From positions 1 through 64,000 of the forward strand of contig NZ_JAGGKQ010000010.1 in assembly GCF_017873815.1 (NCBI RefSeq): a stretch of 64,000 nucleotides of DNA, in the 5' to 3' direction. Under the pieces are notes generated by a model. The model was given only the letters and a program-made list of their open reading frames with translations, had not been told where the DNA came from and ran no database searches. This document shows positions 9,652-18,995 of this stretch, in pieces; the stretch's first letter is position 1, and each line of letters starts with the position of its first letter. The DNA is from Halorubrum alkaliphilum. GTDB lineage: Archaea; Halobacteriota; Halobacteria; Halobacteriales; Haloferacaceae. The translations under genes were made by a program, and so were the position numbers.

Positions 9652-10569
9652 CTAGAAGCCCTCTGGACCCTCACCCTGTAGCTCGCGTTCGTCCGGGGAG
9701 CCACGTCCGCCACCGCGCCCGCCTCGGCCACCAGTCCCGGGGTCGCCACCGCGACCGCCCGGGCCGCCAGCCCCCGGGCCGCCGCGACCGGGCCCTGCGT
9801 TCCCGCCGCCCATCCCACCTTGGCCGGTCTGCTCGTCGACCATCTGGCCTTCCGCCTCGCGACGGATCTCCTCGGCGCGGTCGGCGACCTCCTCGGCCTG
9901 CTCGTGTTCGCCCGCCTCTTCGAGTGCGCGCGCCTTCTCTTCGAGGACACCAGCATCGCGATATCCCAGCCGGATCGCGTTGTCGAAGCAGGTGACGGCG
10001 TCCTCGGCGAGGCCGCGCTCGACCAGGAAGAAGCCCCGGTTGTACCACGCCTCCGCGAACCGCGAGTCCTTCTCGACGGCGCGTTCGGCGTGTTCGAGCG
10101 CCTGCTCGGAACGGCCGAACTCCCAGAGCGCGTACGCGAGGTTCGTCTCGGCGGTCGCCGCGTGCTCGGAGTCGTCGTCGATGCGTAACGCCTCCTTGTA
10201 CGCGCCGATCGCCTCGTCGAACTCCTCCAGTTGTGCGTGGGCCGCCCCCTTGTTCACCCACGCCTCCTGAGCCTCTAGCGAGTCCTCCTCGGCGAAGCTG
10301 GCGGCGCGCTCGAACGTCTCCGTCGCCTCCTCGAACCGGTTGATCCCCATGTACGAGAGCCCGACATCGATCAGTCGGTCGACATCGACGACGTCGCTCT
10401 CGACGTTCCGTCGGTCGAGCACGTCCGTGAGCACCCGCGAGTCGACCGGATCGACCGTGTTCGGGTCGGCGTCCAGCTCCTCGGGGTCGAGGGTGAACTC
10501 CTCGTAGTCGGCGTCGACGCCCTGGCCCGCGGAGAACTCGTGGGCGTCGGCGTCGCGTTCGTCGGTCAT
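9652..10569 (-). CDS. Tetratricopeptide repeat protein with Gly/Arg-rich tail
   Basis: A 305-residue protein starting at MTDERDADAHEF; an upstream ATG seven codons earlier is less likely. Four to five TPR units span about residues 66-230, with typical spacing (for example AYKEALRIDDD, LEHAERAVEKDSRFAEAWYNRG, AVTCFDNAIRLGY). A highly charged helix follows (EHEQAEEVADRAEEIRREAEG). The last 55 residues are almost only glycine, arginine and proline, like an RGG tail that could bind nucleic acid. TPRs usually mediate protein contacts; partners are unknown. It is directly followed by the DUF424 gene with no gap. Confidence 0.85.
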   Translation of the reverse strand: MTDERDADAHEFSAGQGVDADYEEFTLDPEELDADPNTVDPVDSRVLTDVLDRRNVESDVVDVDRLIDVGLSYMGINRFEEATETFERAASFAEEDSLEAQEAWVNKGAAHAQLEEFDEAIGAYKEALRIDDDSEHAATAETNLAYALWEFGRSEQALEHAERAVEKDSRFAEAWYNRGFFLVERGLAEDAVTCFDNAIRLGYRDAGVLEEKARALEEAGEHEQAEEVADRAEEIRREAEGQMVDEQTGQGGMGGGNAGPGRGGPGAGGPGGRGGDPGTGGRGGRGGGRGSPDERELQGEGPEGF

Positions 10570-10740
10570 ATGCCCGGATTTGACGGTCACGATGGGTAAG
10601 GGTTACGTCGGCGGACTGTGAGCGATCGGGGCAGCAGATCCGGGCCTCCGATCACCAGCCCTGCGCCCAGAGCGATCCAACGTTGCTCCCGCTGGTCGAT
10701 GGATCCGTGGAATCAAATTCGTCCGGAAACAGCGATCGGT

Positions 10741-12252
10741 ATGGCAGACGGTGGCGAGGACCAGTCCCGTGTCGGGTCCCTCGCGTCCATTTCACGTGGC
10801 GCCTCGCTGTACACCATCGGCAAGGTAATCTCGGATGTCGGAGAGTTTCTGCTTCATCTGCTCGTGTCTCGGCTGTTGGGGGCAGCCAGCTATGGATTGT
10901 TCGCGTACGGAAAGACGCTCGCGTTTACCGCGCTGCTGGTGACTAACTTTGGATCCGACGAGTCAATTCTCAAGCACCTCCCACAGTATGAGAACGAGCC
11001 CCGAAAGCGGCGGTTCATGCTGGGGCTTGCGTGGGTCACCTCGGCGGGCGGGGGACTGATCGTTAGCGGCGCACTGTTTCTGCTCGCACCGATCGTCTCC
11101 AATCTGACGCTCTCCGACCCGCAGTTCGTCTCGGTGCTCCGGCTATTCGCGGCCGTGCTCTTCATCGACACGCTTGCGGGCCTGCTGTACTCGACCTTCC
11201 GCGCGGTACAACTGGTCGAGTACGAGGTACTAACGAAGCGGGTGCTCAAACCGGCGCTCCGCGTGCTCGGGGTTGGAGGCGTAATCGCCGTCGGCGGATC
11301 ACTATACGGCGTCGTCACCGCGATGGTGGTGGCGAGCGCGGTAACGTTCGCGGTTGCCGTGCTGTATTTTCTCCGACGAACCGAGATCCGACCGACGCTC
11401 CGTTCACCGGGCAACACGCGGGGAACCGTTCGTGAGTACTACGGGTACTCCCTTCCGCTGACCGCAAAGGAAGCGGGAACCGTGATGCAAGGCCGTGTCG
11501 ATGTCCTGATGGTCGGGTTCCTTCTCTCATCGACTGCGGTCGGCGTGTACAACGTCTCCGTGCTGGTCGCCGGAGTGCTGTACGTTCCGCTACTCGCTGT
11601 TAACCGCTTGTTCCCGCCGGTAGCCTCACGGCTGTACACGGAACGCCGCCGGGCAGATCTGACAGCAATCTATAGCGTAGTGACGCGGTGGACGTTGACC
11701 GCGAGTTTGCTTATCGCGGTTGTCGTCGTCGTGTTCCGCGTCGAGATACTTGCCCTGTTCGGCTCGGAGTTCACCGCCGGCACAGTCGTATTAACGCTGT
11801 TCGTCGTCAGCCAGTTGTGGAACTGTGCTACCGGACCGAGCGGGTATCTACTGATGATGACGGACCACCAGTACGTTGTTATGGCCACGGAGTGGCTGTT
11901 TGGGGTCGCTAACGTCGTTTTGAACTACGTGTTCATTCAAGCGTTCGGCCTCGTGGGGGCCGCGCTCGCGTCCGCGGGCGTGCTCGCAGCTCGGAACGTC
12001 ACGAAAATAGCGGCAGTGTGGTACTTCGAACGACTCCACCCCTACTCGTCGTCGTTCGTGAAACCGCTCATGGCCGCCGTCGTCGCGGCCGCTGGAGCGC
12101 TCGTCGTCGAGGCCACACTCAGCGGAGTTCCCGCGGTCGCCGTTGGAAGCGTCGTTGCGGCCGGATGCTACGGTATCGTTCTCGCTGTAGCGGGGACCGA
12201 GCCAGTCGACCGGGAGGTGTACCGACTGCTTACCGCGTCTCCCGACGAGTGA
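10741..12252 (+). CDS. Oligosaccharide flippase (Wzx/MATE-like membrane protein)
   Basis: A 503-residue integral membrane protein with about fourteen hydrophobic helices. The opening ISRGASLYTIGKVISDVGEFLLHLLVSRLLGAASYGLFAYGK region has the look of the polysaccharide biosynthesis / Wzx flippase family, and LPLTAKEAGTVMQGRVDVLMVG is the typical mid-protein repeat of the fold. It probably turns lipid-linked sugars across the membrane for surface glycan or S-layer glycosylation. The ATG at 10741 (MADGGEDQ) is chosen; a GTG 41 codons upstream adds a polar tail unlike relatives. Codon use is slightly less GC-rich than that of neighbours. No glycosyltransferase genes are next to it. Confidence 0.85.
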   Translation: MADGGEDQSRVGSLASISRGASLYTIGKVISDVGEFLLHLLVSRLLGAASYGLFAYGKTLAFTALLVTNFGSDESILKHLPQYENEPRKRRFMLGLAWVTSAGGGLIVSGALFLLAPIVSNLTLSDPQFVSVLRLFAAVLFIDTLAGLLYSTFRAVQLVEYEVLTKRVLKPALRVLGVGGVIAVGGSLYGVVTAMVVASAVTFAVAVLYFLRRTEIRPTLRSPGNTRGTVREYYGYSLPLTAKEAGTVMQGRVDVLMVGFLLSSTAVGVYNVSVLVAGVLYVPLLAVNRLFPPVASRLYTERRRADLTAIYSVVTRWTLTASLLIAVVVVVFRVEILALFGSEFTAGTVVLTLFVVSQLWNCATGPSGYLLMMTDHQYVVMATEWLFGVANVVLNYVFIQAFGLVGAALASAGVLAARNVTKIAAVWYFERLHPYSSSFVKPLMAAVVAAAGALVVEATLSGVPAVAVGSVVAAGCYGIVLAVAGTEPVDREVYRLLTASPDE

Positions 12253-12258
12253 TCCAGC

Positions 12259-13539
12259 TTACTCTTTAGCTCCGACACCACCCTCGGCACCGGAACCGTC
12301 CGGGTGCTCCACCCGAACCCGCGTTACTCGCGTCGGGGTCGCACTCGTCACGGTCAAGACGACCTCGCCGAGTTCGACGCGGTCGCCCTCCTCGGGAAGC
12401 CGGCCAACGGACTCCGTTATCAGCCCGGCAACCGTCTCGAACTCGCCGGCGAGAGGGAGGTCGGTCCCGAGACTCTCGTTGAGATACGCCACCGTCGTCC
12501 AGCCGTTGACGACCGCGGTTCCCTCTCCTGTGGGCCGGACGTGCTCGGTCTCCCCCCGCCCGACGATTTCGCCGACCACCTCCTCGATCACGTCCTCGAT
12601 CGTCGCGAGCCCGACGACCGCGCCGAACTCGTCGACGACGATCACCATCCGAGTCCCGTCGTCGCGCATCTCCGCGAACAGCTCGTCGACCGGCTTCGAC
12701 GCGGGGACGAACGTCGCCTCCCGGGTTGCGCTCGCGAGGTCCTCGCCGGCCGCGTCGGCGCGGATCGCATCGCGGACGTCGACGATTCCCACCACGTCGT
12801 CGCGGTTTTCGCCGTAGACGGGAAGCCGGGTGACGTGTTCGCTCGCCGCCGTCTCGATAATATCCGCGGGTGTCGCCGTGTCGCGGACGGCCACCATGTC
12901 GGTTCGGGGGACCATCACCGCCGTGACGCGGGTCGCTTCCAGATCGAGGACGCCGCGGATCATCGCCCCCTCCGTGGGGTCGAGCGCGCCGCCCGCCTCT
13001 CCCGAGAGGACGAGCGTCTCGATCTCCTCGCGGCTCACGTACGACCCGATGTCGGTGTCACCACCGATGAGACGTGTTACCAACCCGGAGGCAGTCTCGA
13101 AGACGACGAGGACCGGTCGGAGGAGCCGCTGGGCGATGACGACCGGACGGGAGACTCGGAGCGCGTGTTTCTCCGCGTTCGCGACGGCGTACGATTTTGG
13201 CGCTATCTCGCCGAAGACGATGACAAAAAACGAGGTGAACACCGTGGATCCGGTCGCGGCCTGACTCGCCGGGAGGTACTGGACAAGTACCGCGGTGGCG
13301 ACTGAGGCGGCGGCGATGTTGGCGACGTTGTTGCTGACCAGCGCAGTGACCAGAAAGCGGTGTGGGTTCTCTCGCAGCGTCGCAAGCGCCGCGCTCCCCG
13401 GGACACCCTCGGCGACCAGTGAGTCGACGCGGTGTTTTGCGACCGAAAAGACGGCGAGTTCCGAACTGGAGAAGAACCCGCTGATCGCGGTCAGCCCAAC
13501 GATCGCGATCGCTCCGAACAGCGTGAGCGTGAGGTCCAT
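12259..13539 (-). CDS. CNNM/HlyC-CorC family transporter protein with CBS pair
   Basis: A 426-residue protein. The N-terminal DUF21/CNNM membrane domain (about residues 1-190) contains the conserved SGFFSSSELAVFS and FVIVFGEIAPKSYA segments. A CBS domain pair follows (VMVPRTDMVAVR, TRLPVYGENRDDVVGIVDVRD, then GTRMVIVVDEFGAVVGLATIEDVIEEVVG). The C-terminal CorC_HlyC domain contains VRPTGEGTAVVNGWTTV and LPEEGDRVELG. Proteins of this family are linked to magnesium or other divalent cation efflux, with the CBS pair sensing nucleotides. Its 3' end lies 6 bp from the convergent flippase gene. Confidence 0.92.
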   Translation of the reverse strand: MDLTLTLFGAIAIVGLTAISGFFSSSELAVFSVAKHRVDSLVAEGVPGSAALATLRENPHRFLVTALVSNNVANIAAASVATAVLVQYLPASQAATGSTVFTSFFVIVFGEIAPKSYAVANAEKHALRVSRPVVIAQRLLRPVLVVFETASGLVTRLIGGDTDIGSYVSREEIETLVLSGEAGGALDPTEGAMIRGVLDLEATRVTAVMVPRTDMVAVRDTATPADIIETAASEHVTRLPVYGENRDDVVGIVDVRDAIRADAAGEDLASATREATFVPASKPVDELFAEMRDDGTRMVIVVDEFGAVVGLATIEDVIEEVVGEIVGRGETEHVRPTGEGTAVVNGWTTVAYLNESLGTDLPLAGEFETVAGLITESVGRLPEEGDRVELGEVVLTVTSATPTRVTRVRVEHPDGSGAEGGVGAKE

Positions 13540-13632
13540 ACGACCCCGATGAACCCCGACCGGAAAGGGTGTACCGGCGTCCGTCGAGCGAGCGACGACT
13601 CACCGCACCCCGAGAGTCGGCAACTCGTCCGC

Positions 13633-13875
13633 TCACACCACCTGTTCGCCGTCGTCGTCGTACACTTCGATAGCGTCGACCGGGCAGACCCGCGCCGCGA
13701 ATTTCGCATCGAACTCCTCGTCCTCGGGGACCTCAACCTCGAAGATATCCCCCTCTGTCTCCTCACCACCGACCAGATCGGCTTTTCCGTCGTCCAGATC
13801 CTTCTCGAACCCGTCCCACTCGGCGACACACTGGAACATGCCAATACAGGTGTCGCGGTCGAATCGTACTCGCAT
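13633..13875 (-). CDS. Ferredoxin, single cluster
   Basis: An 80-residue acidic protein, MRVRFDRDTCIGMFQCVAEW at the start. Cysteines occur as C-x5-C in the N-terminal part and as the late RVCPVDAI, the pattern of small monocluster ferredoxins with a 3Fe-4S or 4Fe-4S centre. It would carry electrons in the cytoplasm; its partner enzyme is unknown and no oxidoreductase gene is adjacent. The insert between the cysteine regions is rich in Asp and Glu as expected for a halophile. Confidence 0.85.
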   Translation of the reverse strand: MRVRFDRDTCIGMFQCVAEWDGFEKDLDDGKADLVGGEETEGDIFEVEVPEDEEFDAKFAARVCPVDAIEVYDDDGEQVV

Positions 13876-14068
13876 ACCGCTGCTACGCCGACCGGATACA
13901 AAGCGGTGACGACGCCGCGTGACGCGGGACGGCCGCCGCGTCGGCAGGATCCGATGCCCGGATCCCGCAGCGCGGGAGTTTCACCGGACGATGAGGGTAT
14001 GCCCCCTGCGGCTCGTTCGTCGAAACGCCCGGTGACGCCGACGCCCTCCCTCTCTCGTGGTCGGGTCG

Positions 14069-14077
14069 TTTTTATAT
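14069..14077 (+). promoter_or_regulatory. TATA box for the 14098 regulator
   Basis: TTTTTATAT, about 21-29 bp before ATG 14098, fits a leaderless promoter. Confidence 0.65.
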
Positions 14078-14097
14078 TCGACGCTACATCGACGCGT

Positions 14098-14877
14098 ATG
14101 GAACCGGATGGGCGCACTCTACGGTCCGTCCTCCACAAACGGATCGACGTGTTCCGGTCGCTCGACGAGTCGTCCGCGAGCAAGCCGGAGCTCGTCGACC
14201 GGCTGTCGAGTTCGCGGTCGACCGTAGATCGGGCGATCAGTGATCTCGAGGACGTCGACTGCGTCGAGTCGCGCAACGGAACCTACTCGCTGTCGGCAAC
14301 CGGTCGGTTCGCCCTCACGGAACACGAGCGATACGCGTCCACGACGCAGACAATCGCGCAGGCGAGCGACCTGCTCAGTGGGCTCCCGGAGTCCACGACG
14401 CTCCCGTCGGTGTTCCTCGAAGGTGCCGAGGTGACGGTCGGAGATCCCCATGCGCCATCGAGCGCGGCAACGACGAGTAGCCGACTGCTCGAACGGGCGA
14501 CTGCGATGCGGGGGCTCGCGCCGACGGTGCTCAAGTCGGACGTGTTCATTCTGAACCGCGAGCTCGACCGCGATGACCTGACGATCGACGTGGTCGCCGA
14601 ACCCGAAGTCGTCGAGGCGCTCTCCGCGCTCTCGGACACCCCGGTATCGGCGCTCGTCGCCCGCGACGCCTTCTCGCTGTATCGGAGTTCCAAGCCACTC
14701 CCGTACGCGCTCTGGGTGATGGAGACGCCCGAGGGCGACCGCGCGGGCGTCACGTTCCGCGGAGCCGGCGGCGGTGCCGGAATGGTGACCAACGACGCAC
14801 CCGACGCGGTCGCGTGGGCGAACGAGACGTTCGAGTCGTATCGGGCGGCTGCGGAGTCGGTCGACCGTCCTATTTAA
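14098..14877 (+). CDS. Winged-helix transcriptional regulator (haloarchaeal HTH type)
   Basis: A 259-residue protein. Residues about 10-75 form a winged helix (LDESSASKPELVDRLSSSRSTVDRAISDLEDVDCV with the recognition helix around SRSTVDRAI), and the remaining 180 residues form an alpha/beta effector domain of the kind seen in the large haloarchaeal family of HTH regulators (DUF1724-like). It should bind DNA as a dimer; the ligand is unknown. The ATG 14098 start fits a TATA box at 14069. The long open frame upstream of it is non-genic. A promoter for the next gene is embedded in its own 3' end. Confidence 0.82.
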   Translation: MEPDGRTLRSVLHKRIDVFRSLDESSASKPELVDRLSSSRSTVDRAISDLEDVDCVESRNGTYSLSATGRFALTEHERYASTTQTIAQASDLLSGLPESTTLPSVFLEGAEVTVGDPHAPSSAATTSSRLLERATAMRGLAPTVLKSDVFILNRELDRDDLTIDVVAEPEVVEALSALSDTPVSALVARDAFSLYRSSKPLPYALWVMETPEGDRAGVTFRGAGGGAGMVTNDAPDAVAWANETFESYRAAAESVDRPI

Positions 14878-14878
14878 G
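14871..14878 (+). promoter_or_regulatory. TATA box inside the regulator 3' end, for the 14903 gene
   Basis: TATTTAAG lies about 25 bp before ATG 14903 and includes the stop codon of the preceding regulator. Confidence 0.6.
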
Positions 14879-14902
14879 CGCGGAGCGACACATACTCCGA
14901 CG

Positions 14903-15157
14903 ATGACCGAAGTCTGGTTAGTCGACCGGCAGTTCGACTCGAAGGGACTCGTTCGGCTGACGTACGCCACCGAGGACGGCGAGCGCGTCCACACCAAGGA
15001 GCTGGCCGAACAGCGGCTCGTGACGGGGGGCGGAGTCACCGCCGGCCGCGACGTCGACGCGAGCGCGCTCGGCGAGACAGATCCGGAGGAAATCGAGCGG
15101 TTCGCGGCGGAGGCGTCGCGGATGGCAGCCGAACACGCGCTCGACGACACGGTGTGA
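14903..15157 (+). CDS. Small haloarchaeal protein, unknown function
   Basis: An 84-residue acidic soluble protein, starting MTEVWLVDRQFDSKGLVRLT, with two predicted beta strands and a C-terminal helix (EEIERFAAEASRMAAEHALDD). It has no cysteine pair and no membrane segment. I recognise it only as the sort of short protein conserved in Halobacteria. Its own TATA box lies in the stop region of the upstream regulator, so it is probably transcribed both from that promoter and by read-through. Confidence 0.7.
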   Translation: MTEVWLVDRQFDSKGLVRLTYATEDGERVHTKELAEQRLVTGGGVTAGRDVDASALGETDPEEIERFAAEASRMAAEHALDDTV

Positions 15158-15465
15158 ACGGTCAGTCGTTTATAAGAGAATATAGTGGACGGTCGGTCAG
15201 ACGCCTTCGATGATTCGTATTTATAGAAAACACCATCATCTTATAAACTGGAGCGAGCGGCCTGGAGTATGGGGTGTAATGGACCGCAACCACACTGCGA
15301 TCGCGCCGGTCCGCAGCCACCCTCGCAGGCCGCTCGGGCATTTATAAGTCGCTCGCGGACACGACGACAGGAGGTCGGACGATCAACTCGTTCAGCGATC
15401 TCATTTATAAACGCTCCAGCCACGCTTCCGACGGCTTAAATCGGATCGGGGGCTAACTGCCGGTA
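15158..15465. repeat. Gene-free region with four TTATAA boxes and an inverted repeat
   Basis: This 308-bp gap before hel308 contains TTATAA at 15170, 15241, 15342 and 15405, and the related TTATAG at 15221. Between the second and third boxes, GAGCGGCCTG (about 15255) and CAGGCCGCTC (about 15326) form an inverted repeat around 60 bp. The arrangement recalls elements A-C, but the G-rich core and terminal repeats are absent, so it may be a diverged or different member. A cttaaat TATA box for hel308 is seen near 15437. Confidence 0.6.
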
Positions 15466-17952
15466 ATGCAACCCAGTTCGCTCTCCGGGCTCCCCGCGGG
15501 CGTCGGCGAGGCGCTCGAGGCGGAGGGCGTCGCCGAGCTGTACCCGCCACAGGAGGCGGCCGTCGAGGCCGGAGTCGTCGACGGCGAGAGCCTCGTCGCG
15601 GCCGTCCCCACGGCATCCGGCAAGACCCTCATTGCGGAGCTGGCGATGCTCGCGTCGATAGAGCGCGGCGGCAAGGCCTTATATATCGTTCCGCTGCGCG
15701 CGCTCGCCAGCGAAAAGAAGGCGGAGTTCGAGCGCTGGTCGGAGTTCGGCGTGACCGTCGGCGTCTCGACGGGCAACTACGAGTCGGACGGCGAGTGGCT
15801 CGGCTCGCGTGATATCATCGTCGCCACGAGCGAGAAGGTCGACTCGCTGATCCGCAACGGCGCGCCGTGGATCGACGACCTCACCTGCGTCGTCAGCGAC
15901 GAGGTCCACCTCGTGAACGACTCGGGCCGCGGCCCGACGCTAGAGGTCACCCTCGCAAAGCTACGGAAGGTGAACACCGGTCTCCAGACGGTCGCGCTGT
16001 CGGCGACCGTCGGCAACGCGGACGTCATCGCCGAGTGGCTCGACGCCGAGTTGGTCGAGTCCGACTGGCGACCCATCGACCTCCGGACCGGCGTCCACTT
16101 CGGCAACGCGATCAACTTCGACGACGGGAGCCAACGCGAGGTGCCGGTCGACCGCGGCGAGGAACAGACCGCCCGGCTCGTCGCCGACGCGCTCGACACC
16201 GAGGAAGAGGGGCAGGGCGGCTCCTCGCTCGTGTTCGTTAACTCCCGCCGAAATGCCGAGTCGGCGGCCCGGAAGCTGACCGAGGTCACGGGATCGCGGC
16301 TCACGACTGACGAGCGCGACCGGCTCCGCGAGCTCGCCGAGGAGCTTCGCAGCGTCTCCGATACGGACACCTCCGAGGACCTCGCCGACGCGGTCGAGCA
16401 GGGGTCGGCGTTCCATCACGCGGGGCTGGCAAGCGAACACCGGAGTCTGATAGAGGACGCGTTTCGGGACCGCCTCATCAAGGTTATTTCCGCGACGCCG
16501 ACGCTCGCGGCCGGCGTCAACACCCCCGCCCGTCGGGTGGTCGTCCGCGACTGGCGGCGGTATGACGGCGACTTCGGCGGGATGAAACCCCTCGACGTGC
16601 TGGAGGTCCACCAGATGTGCGGCCGCGCGGGGCGTCCCGGTCTCGATCCGTACGGCGAGGCGGTGTTGCTCGCGAACGACGCGGACGGGATGGAGGAGCT
16701 GTTCGACCGGTACGTCTGGGCGGACGCCGAGCCCGTCCGGTCGAAACTCGCGGCCGAGCCCGCGCTCCGGACCCACGTGCTCGCGACGGTCGCGTCCGGC
16801 TTCGCCGCGACCCGCGAGGGGCTACTCTCGTTCCTCGATAACACCCTCTACGCGACCCAGACCGACGACGAGGGGCGGCTCACGGCCGTCACCGACGCCG
16901 TCCTCGACTACCTCGCCGTCAACGACTTCATCGAGCGCGAGCGCGACGAGGTGGACGGCACCGAGCGGCTGTCGGCGACCGGGATCGGCCACACCGTCTC
17001 GCGGCTCTACCTCGACCCGATGAGTGCCGCGGAGATGATCGACGGCCTCCGCGACGCGTGCGCCGACGACGCGACGAACACAACGGATGCGATGCCCGCC
17101 GAATCCGGGGAGTACGAGCGGGTAGCTCCGGACGATGCGGACGGCGAGCCCGGGTTCGGGACGTACAGTCCTGTGGGCGACGCGGACGACGACGTGGGCG
17201 ACGCGGACGACGATACCGACGACGCGGCCGGCGAGGAGGACGGGAAGCGGACCGACATCACCCCGCTCGGTTGCTACCACCTCGTGAGCCGGACCCCCGA
17301 CATGTACGAGCTCTACCTCAAGTCGGGGGATCGGGAGACGTACACGGAGATCTGTTACGAGCGCGAGACCGAGTTCCTCGGGGACGTTCCCTCGGAGTAC
17401 GAAGACGTCCGGTTCGAGGACTGGCTCGCGTCGCTCAAGACCGCCCGCCTGTTGGAGGACTGGGCGGACGAGGTCGACGAGGACCGGATCACCGAACGAT
17501 ACGGAGTCGGTCCCGGAGACATCCGCGGGAAGGTCGACACGGCCGAGTGGCTGCTCCGCGCCGCGGAAACCCTCGCGAGCGACGTGGAGGGGATCGACGG
17601 CGACGCGGTGCTCGCGGTTCGGCGGGCCAGAAAGCGGGTCGAGTACGGCGTGCGCGAACCGCTCCTCAACCTCGCGGGCGTGCGGAACGTCGGCCGGAAG
17701 CGCGCACGGCGGCTGTACGAGGCGGGCGTCGAGACCCGCGCGGACCTCCGGGAGGCGGACAAGGCCGTGGTGCTCGGCGCGCTCCGTGGCCGGGAGAAGA
17801 CGGCGGAGCGGATCCTCGAACACGCCGGCCGCGAGGACCCCTCAATGGACACCGTCGACGCCGACGCCTCGGCCTCGGCGGCCGCGACCGCGGGGAGCAG
17901 CGGCGGCGACGGCGGCGGTGACGGCCAGTCAAGCCTCGGTGATTTCGGATGA
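15466..17952 (+). CDS. hel308: Hel308 family ATP-dependent DNA helicase
   Basis: An 828-residue superfamily 2 helicase: Walker [11 protein letters not shown] (residues about 45-54), Walker B DEVH (145-148), motif III ALSAT, and motif [13 protein letters not shown] winged helix, ratchet domain and C-terminal helix-hairpin-helix ([16 protein letters not shown]) follow. Hel308 unwinds forked DNA at stalled replication forks. A poorly conserved acidic insert (about residues 525-600, runs of Asp) separates the ratchet region. The last residues, QSSLGDFG, look like a PCNA-interacting (PIP) box. Its stop overlaps the start of cgi121 by 4 bp (ATGA), so helicase and KEOPS subunit are co-translated. 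Confidence 0.95.
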   Translation: MQPSSLSGLPAGVGEALEAEGVAELYPPQEAAVEAGVVDGESLVAAVPTASGKTLIAELAMLASIERGGKALYIVPLRALASEKKAEFERWSEFGVTVGVSTGNYESDGEWLGSRDIIVATSEKVDSLIRNGAPWIDDLTCVVSDEVHLVNDSGRGPTLEVTLAKLRKVNTGLQTVALSATVGNADVIAEWLDAELVESDWRPIDLRTGVHFGNAINFDDGSQREVPVDRGEEQTARLVADALDTEEEGQGGSSLVFVNSRRNAESAARKLTEVTGSRLTTDERDRLRELAEELRSVSDTDTSEDLADAVEQGSAFHHAGLASEHRSLIEDAFRDRLIKVISATPTLAAGVNTPARRVVVRDWRRYDGDFGGMKPLDVLEVHQMCGRAGRPGLDPYGEAVLLANDADGMEELFDRYVWADAEPVRSKLAAEPALRTHVLATVASGFAATREGLLSFLDNTLYATQTDDEGRLTAVTDAVLDYLAVNDFIERERDEVDGTERLSATGIGHTVSRLYLDPMSAAEMIDGLRDACADDATNTTDAMPAESGEYERVAPDDADGEPGFGTYSPVGDADDDVGDADDDTDDAAGEEDGKRTDITPLGCYHLVSRTPDMYELYLKSGDRETYTEICYERETEFLGDVPSEYEDVRFEDWLASLKTARLLEDWADEVDEDRITERYGVGPGDIRGKVDTAEWLLRAAETLASDVEGIDGDAVLAVRRARKRVEYGVREPLLNLAGVRNVGRKRARRLYEAGVETRADLREADKAVVLGALRGREKTAERILEHAGREDPSMDTVDADASASAAATAGSSGGDGGGDGQSSLGDFG

Positions 17953-18536
17953 CCGACCCGTTGGCCCAACGGGCCGACGACGAGGAGCCCGCCCAGCCGA
18001 CGCCCCACCCCGACTGCCGGCTCGTGGAGGGGACGGTGGAGATCGACGACCTCGACGAGTTCCTGGCGTTCATCGAGGAGGTCGGAGAGGAGACGGACGC
18101 GGTCGTCCAGGCGTTCGACGCCGACTACGTCGTCGACGGCGACCATCTCCGGCGGGCGACGCGGCTCGCGGCCCGCGCCATCGCCCGCGACGAGGCGGTC
18201 GCCCGCGACCCGGCGGTCGAGGTGTTGTTGTACGCCGCGGGCCGCAGGCAGATCGACCGAGGGCTCGAACTCGGCGTCTCGTCCGGAGAGAACCGCGTCG
18301 TTCTCGTCGTCGCCGACTTCGGAGGGGTCCCAGGTTCCGACCGCTCGACCGGGGATCTCGACGCGGCCGAACGGAGACTTGCGGCGGGTCTGACCCCGGA
18401 GGCGACGCTCGGAACGTTCGACGAGGTCGCGGTCCGCGAGTACTACGACGTGAGCGACCGCGAGCTCGCGGCGACCGCTGGCGACCTCGCCGACGTCGTT
18501 CACGAGCGCGTCGCGCTGCTCGACGTCGAGAAGTGA
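17949..18536 (+). CDS. cgi121: KEOPS complex subunit Cgi121
   Basis: A 195-residue protein. After a short disordered N-terminus, the segments [39 protein letters not shown] and [19 protein letters not shown] match Cgi121. This subunit binds the tRNA CCA end and docks on the Bud32 kinase in the KEOPS machine that makes t6A37 in ANN-decoding tRNAs. The Leu-Tyr-Ala-Ala-Gly-Arg-Arg-Gln-Ile stretch is the best family marker. It overlaps the hel308 stop by 4 bp, an arrangement seen in other haloarchaea as I recall. Confidence 0.92.
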   Translation: MTDPLAQRADDEEPAQPTPHPDCRLVEGTVEIDDLDEFLAFIEEVGEETDAVVQAFDADYVVDGDHLRRATRLAARAIARDEAVARDPAVEVLLYAAGRRQIDRGLELGVSSGENRVVLVVADFGGVPGSDRSTGDLDAAERRLAAGLTPEATLGTFDEVAVREYYDVSDRELAATAGDLADVVHERVALLDVEK

Positions 18537-18554
18537 CTGGGGCCGGGAACGATC

Positions 18555-18596
18555 GATGTCGAGAGGTGGGCGATGTCGAGAGGTGGGCGATGTCGA
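18555..18596. repeat. 17-bp tandem repeat after cgi121
   Basis: GATGTCGAGAGGTGGGC occurs twice in tandem (18555-18571, 18572-18588) followed by the first 8 bases of a third unit. It lies between cgi121 and the tRNA gene, in non-coding DNA. Confidence 0.85.
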
Positions 18597-18757
18597 CGTC
18601 GCGAACCGCGCCGAGGATCGGTATCGAACCCCTTCGCTTCGCCTCCAAACCGACGGACTGCGGAATGGTTTCGTTCCAGTCGAAGCCAGCGCTACCCCGT
18701 GGTTGAACGTCGACTCGTGGAGCGGAACCCGTCCAAGAACACGGTCGGCGGGTAGAA

Positions 18758-18830
18758 TAGTCCATCCTGGATTCGAACCAGGGTCGAAGCCCCCAGAAGG
18801 CTTCAGGATTGGCCACTACCCCAATGGACT
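18758..18830 (-). tRNA. tRNA-Gln (anticodon CUG)
   Basis: On the minus strand the sequence folds as a tRNA: acceptor AGTCCAT with ATGGACT, anticodon arm AAGCC-TTCTGGG-GGCTT giving anticodon CTG, and T arm CCTGG-TTCGAAT-CCAGG. The discriminator base is A and no CCA is encoded. The G-rich D-loop (GGGGTAGTGGCC) is usual for haloarchaeal tRNA-Gln. In Archaea it is charged with Glu and amidated by GatDE. Confidence 0.93.
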
Positions 18831-18965
18831 GTGCGCATCACCGCTACTCCACGCGTGTTTGTAAGCGTTGCGCGTCGCATCCTCCGTGGTATTCGGTCGC
18901 ATTCGTCGGAAGCGGCGCGAGCAACCTCCCTCGTCGTGATCGTCGCATATGGATCGATCGACGCG

Positions 18966-18970
18966 TTTTA
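18966..18970 (+). promoter_or_regulatory. TATA box of purO
   Basis: The TTTTA tract lies about 26-30 bp before ATG 18996, in keeping with a leaderless transcript. Confidence 0.5.
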
Positions 18971-18995
18971 GCGATCCGACTGACCACAGTCGTGT

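Noticed and set aside
12304-13305. Long antisense frame over the CNNM/CBS gene
   Set aside because: Shadow frame, Arg/Asp-rich without domains.
13432-14097. Upstream extension of the HTH regulator
   Set aside because: The extra 222 codons overlap the ferredoxin and CNNM genes in antisense, and a TATA box stands at the right distance from ATG 14098.
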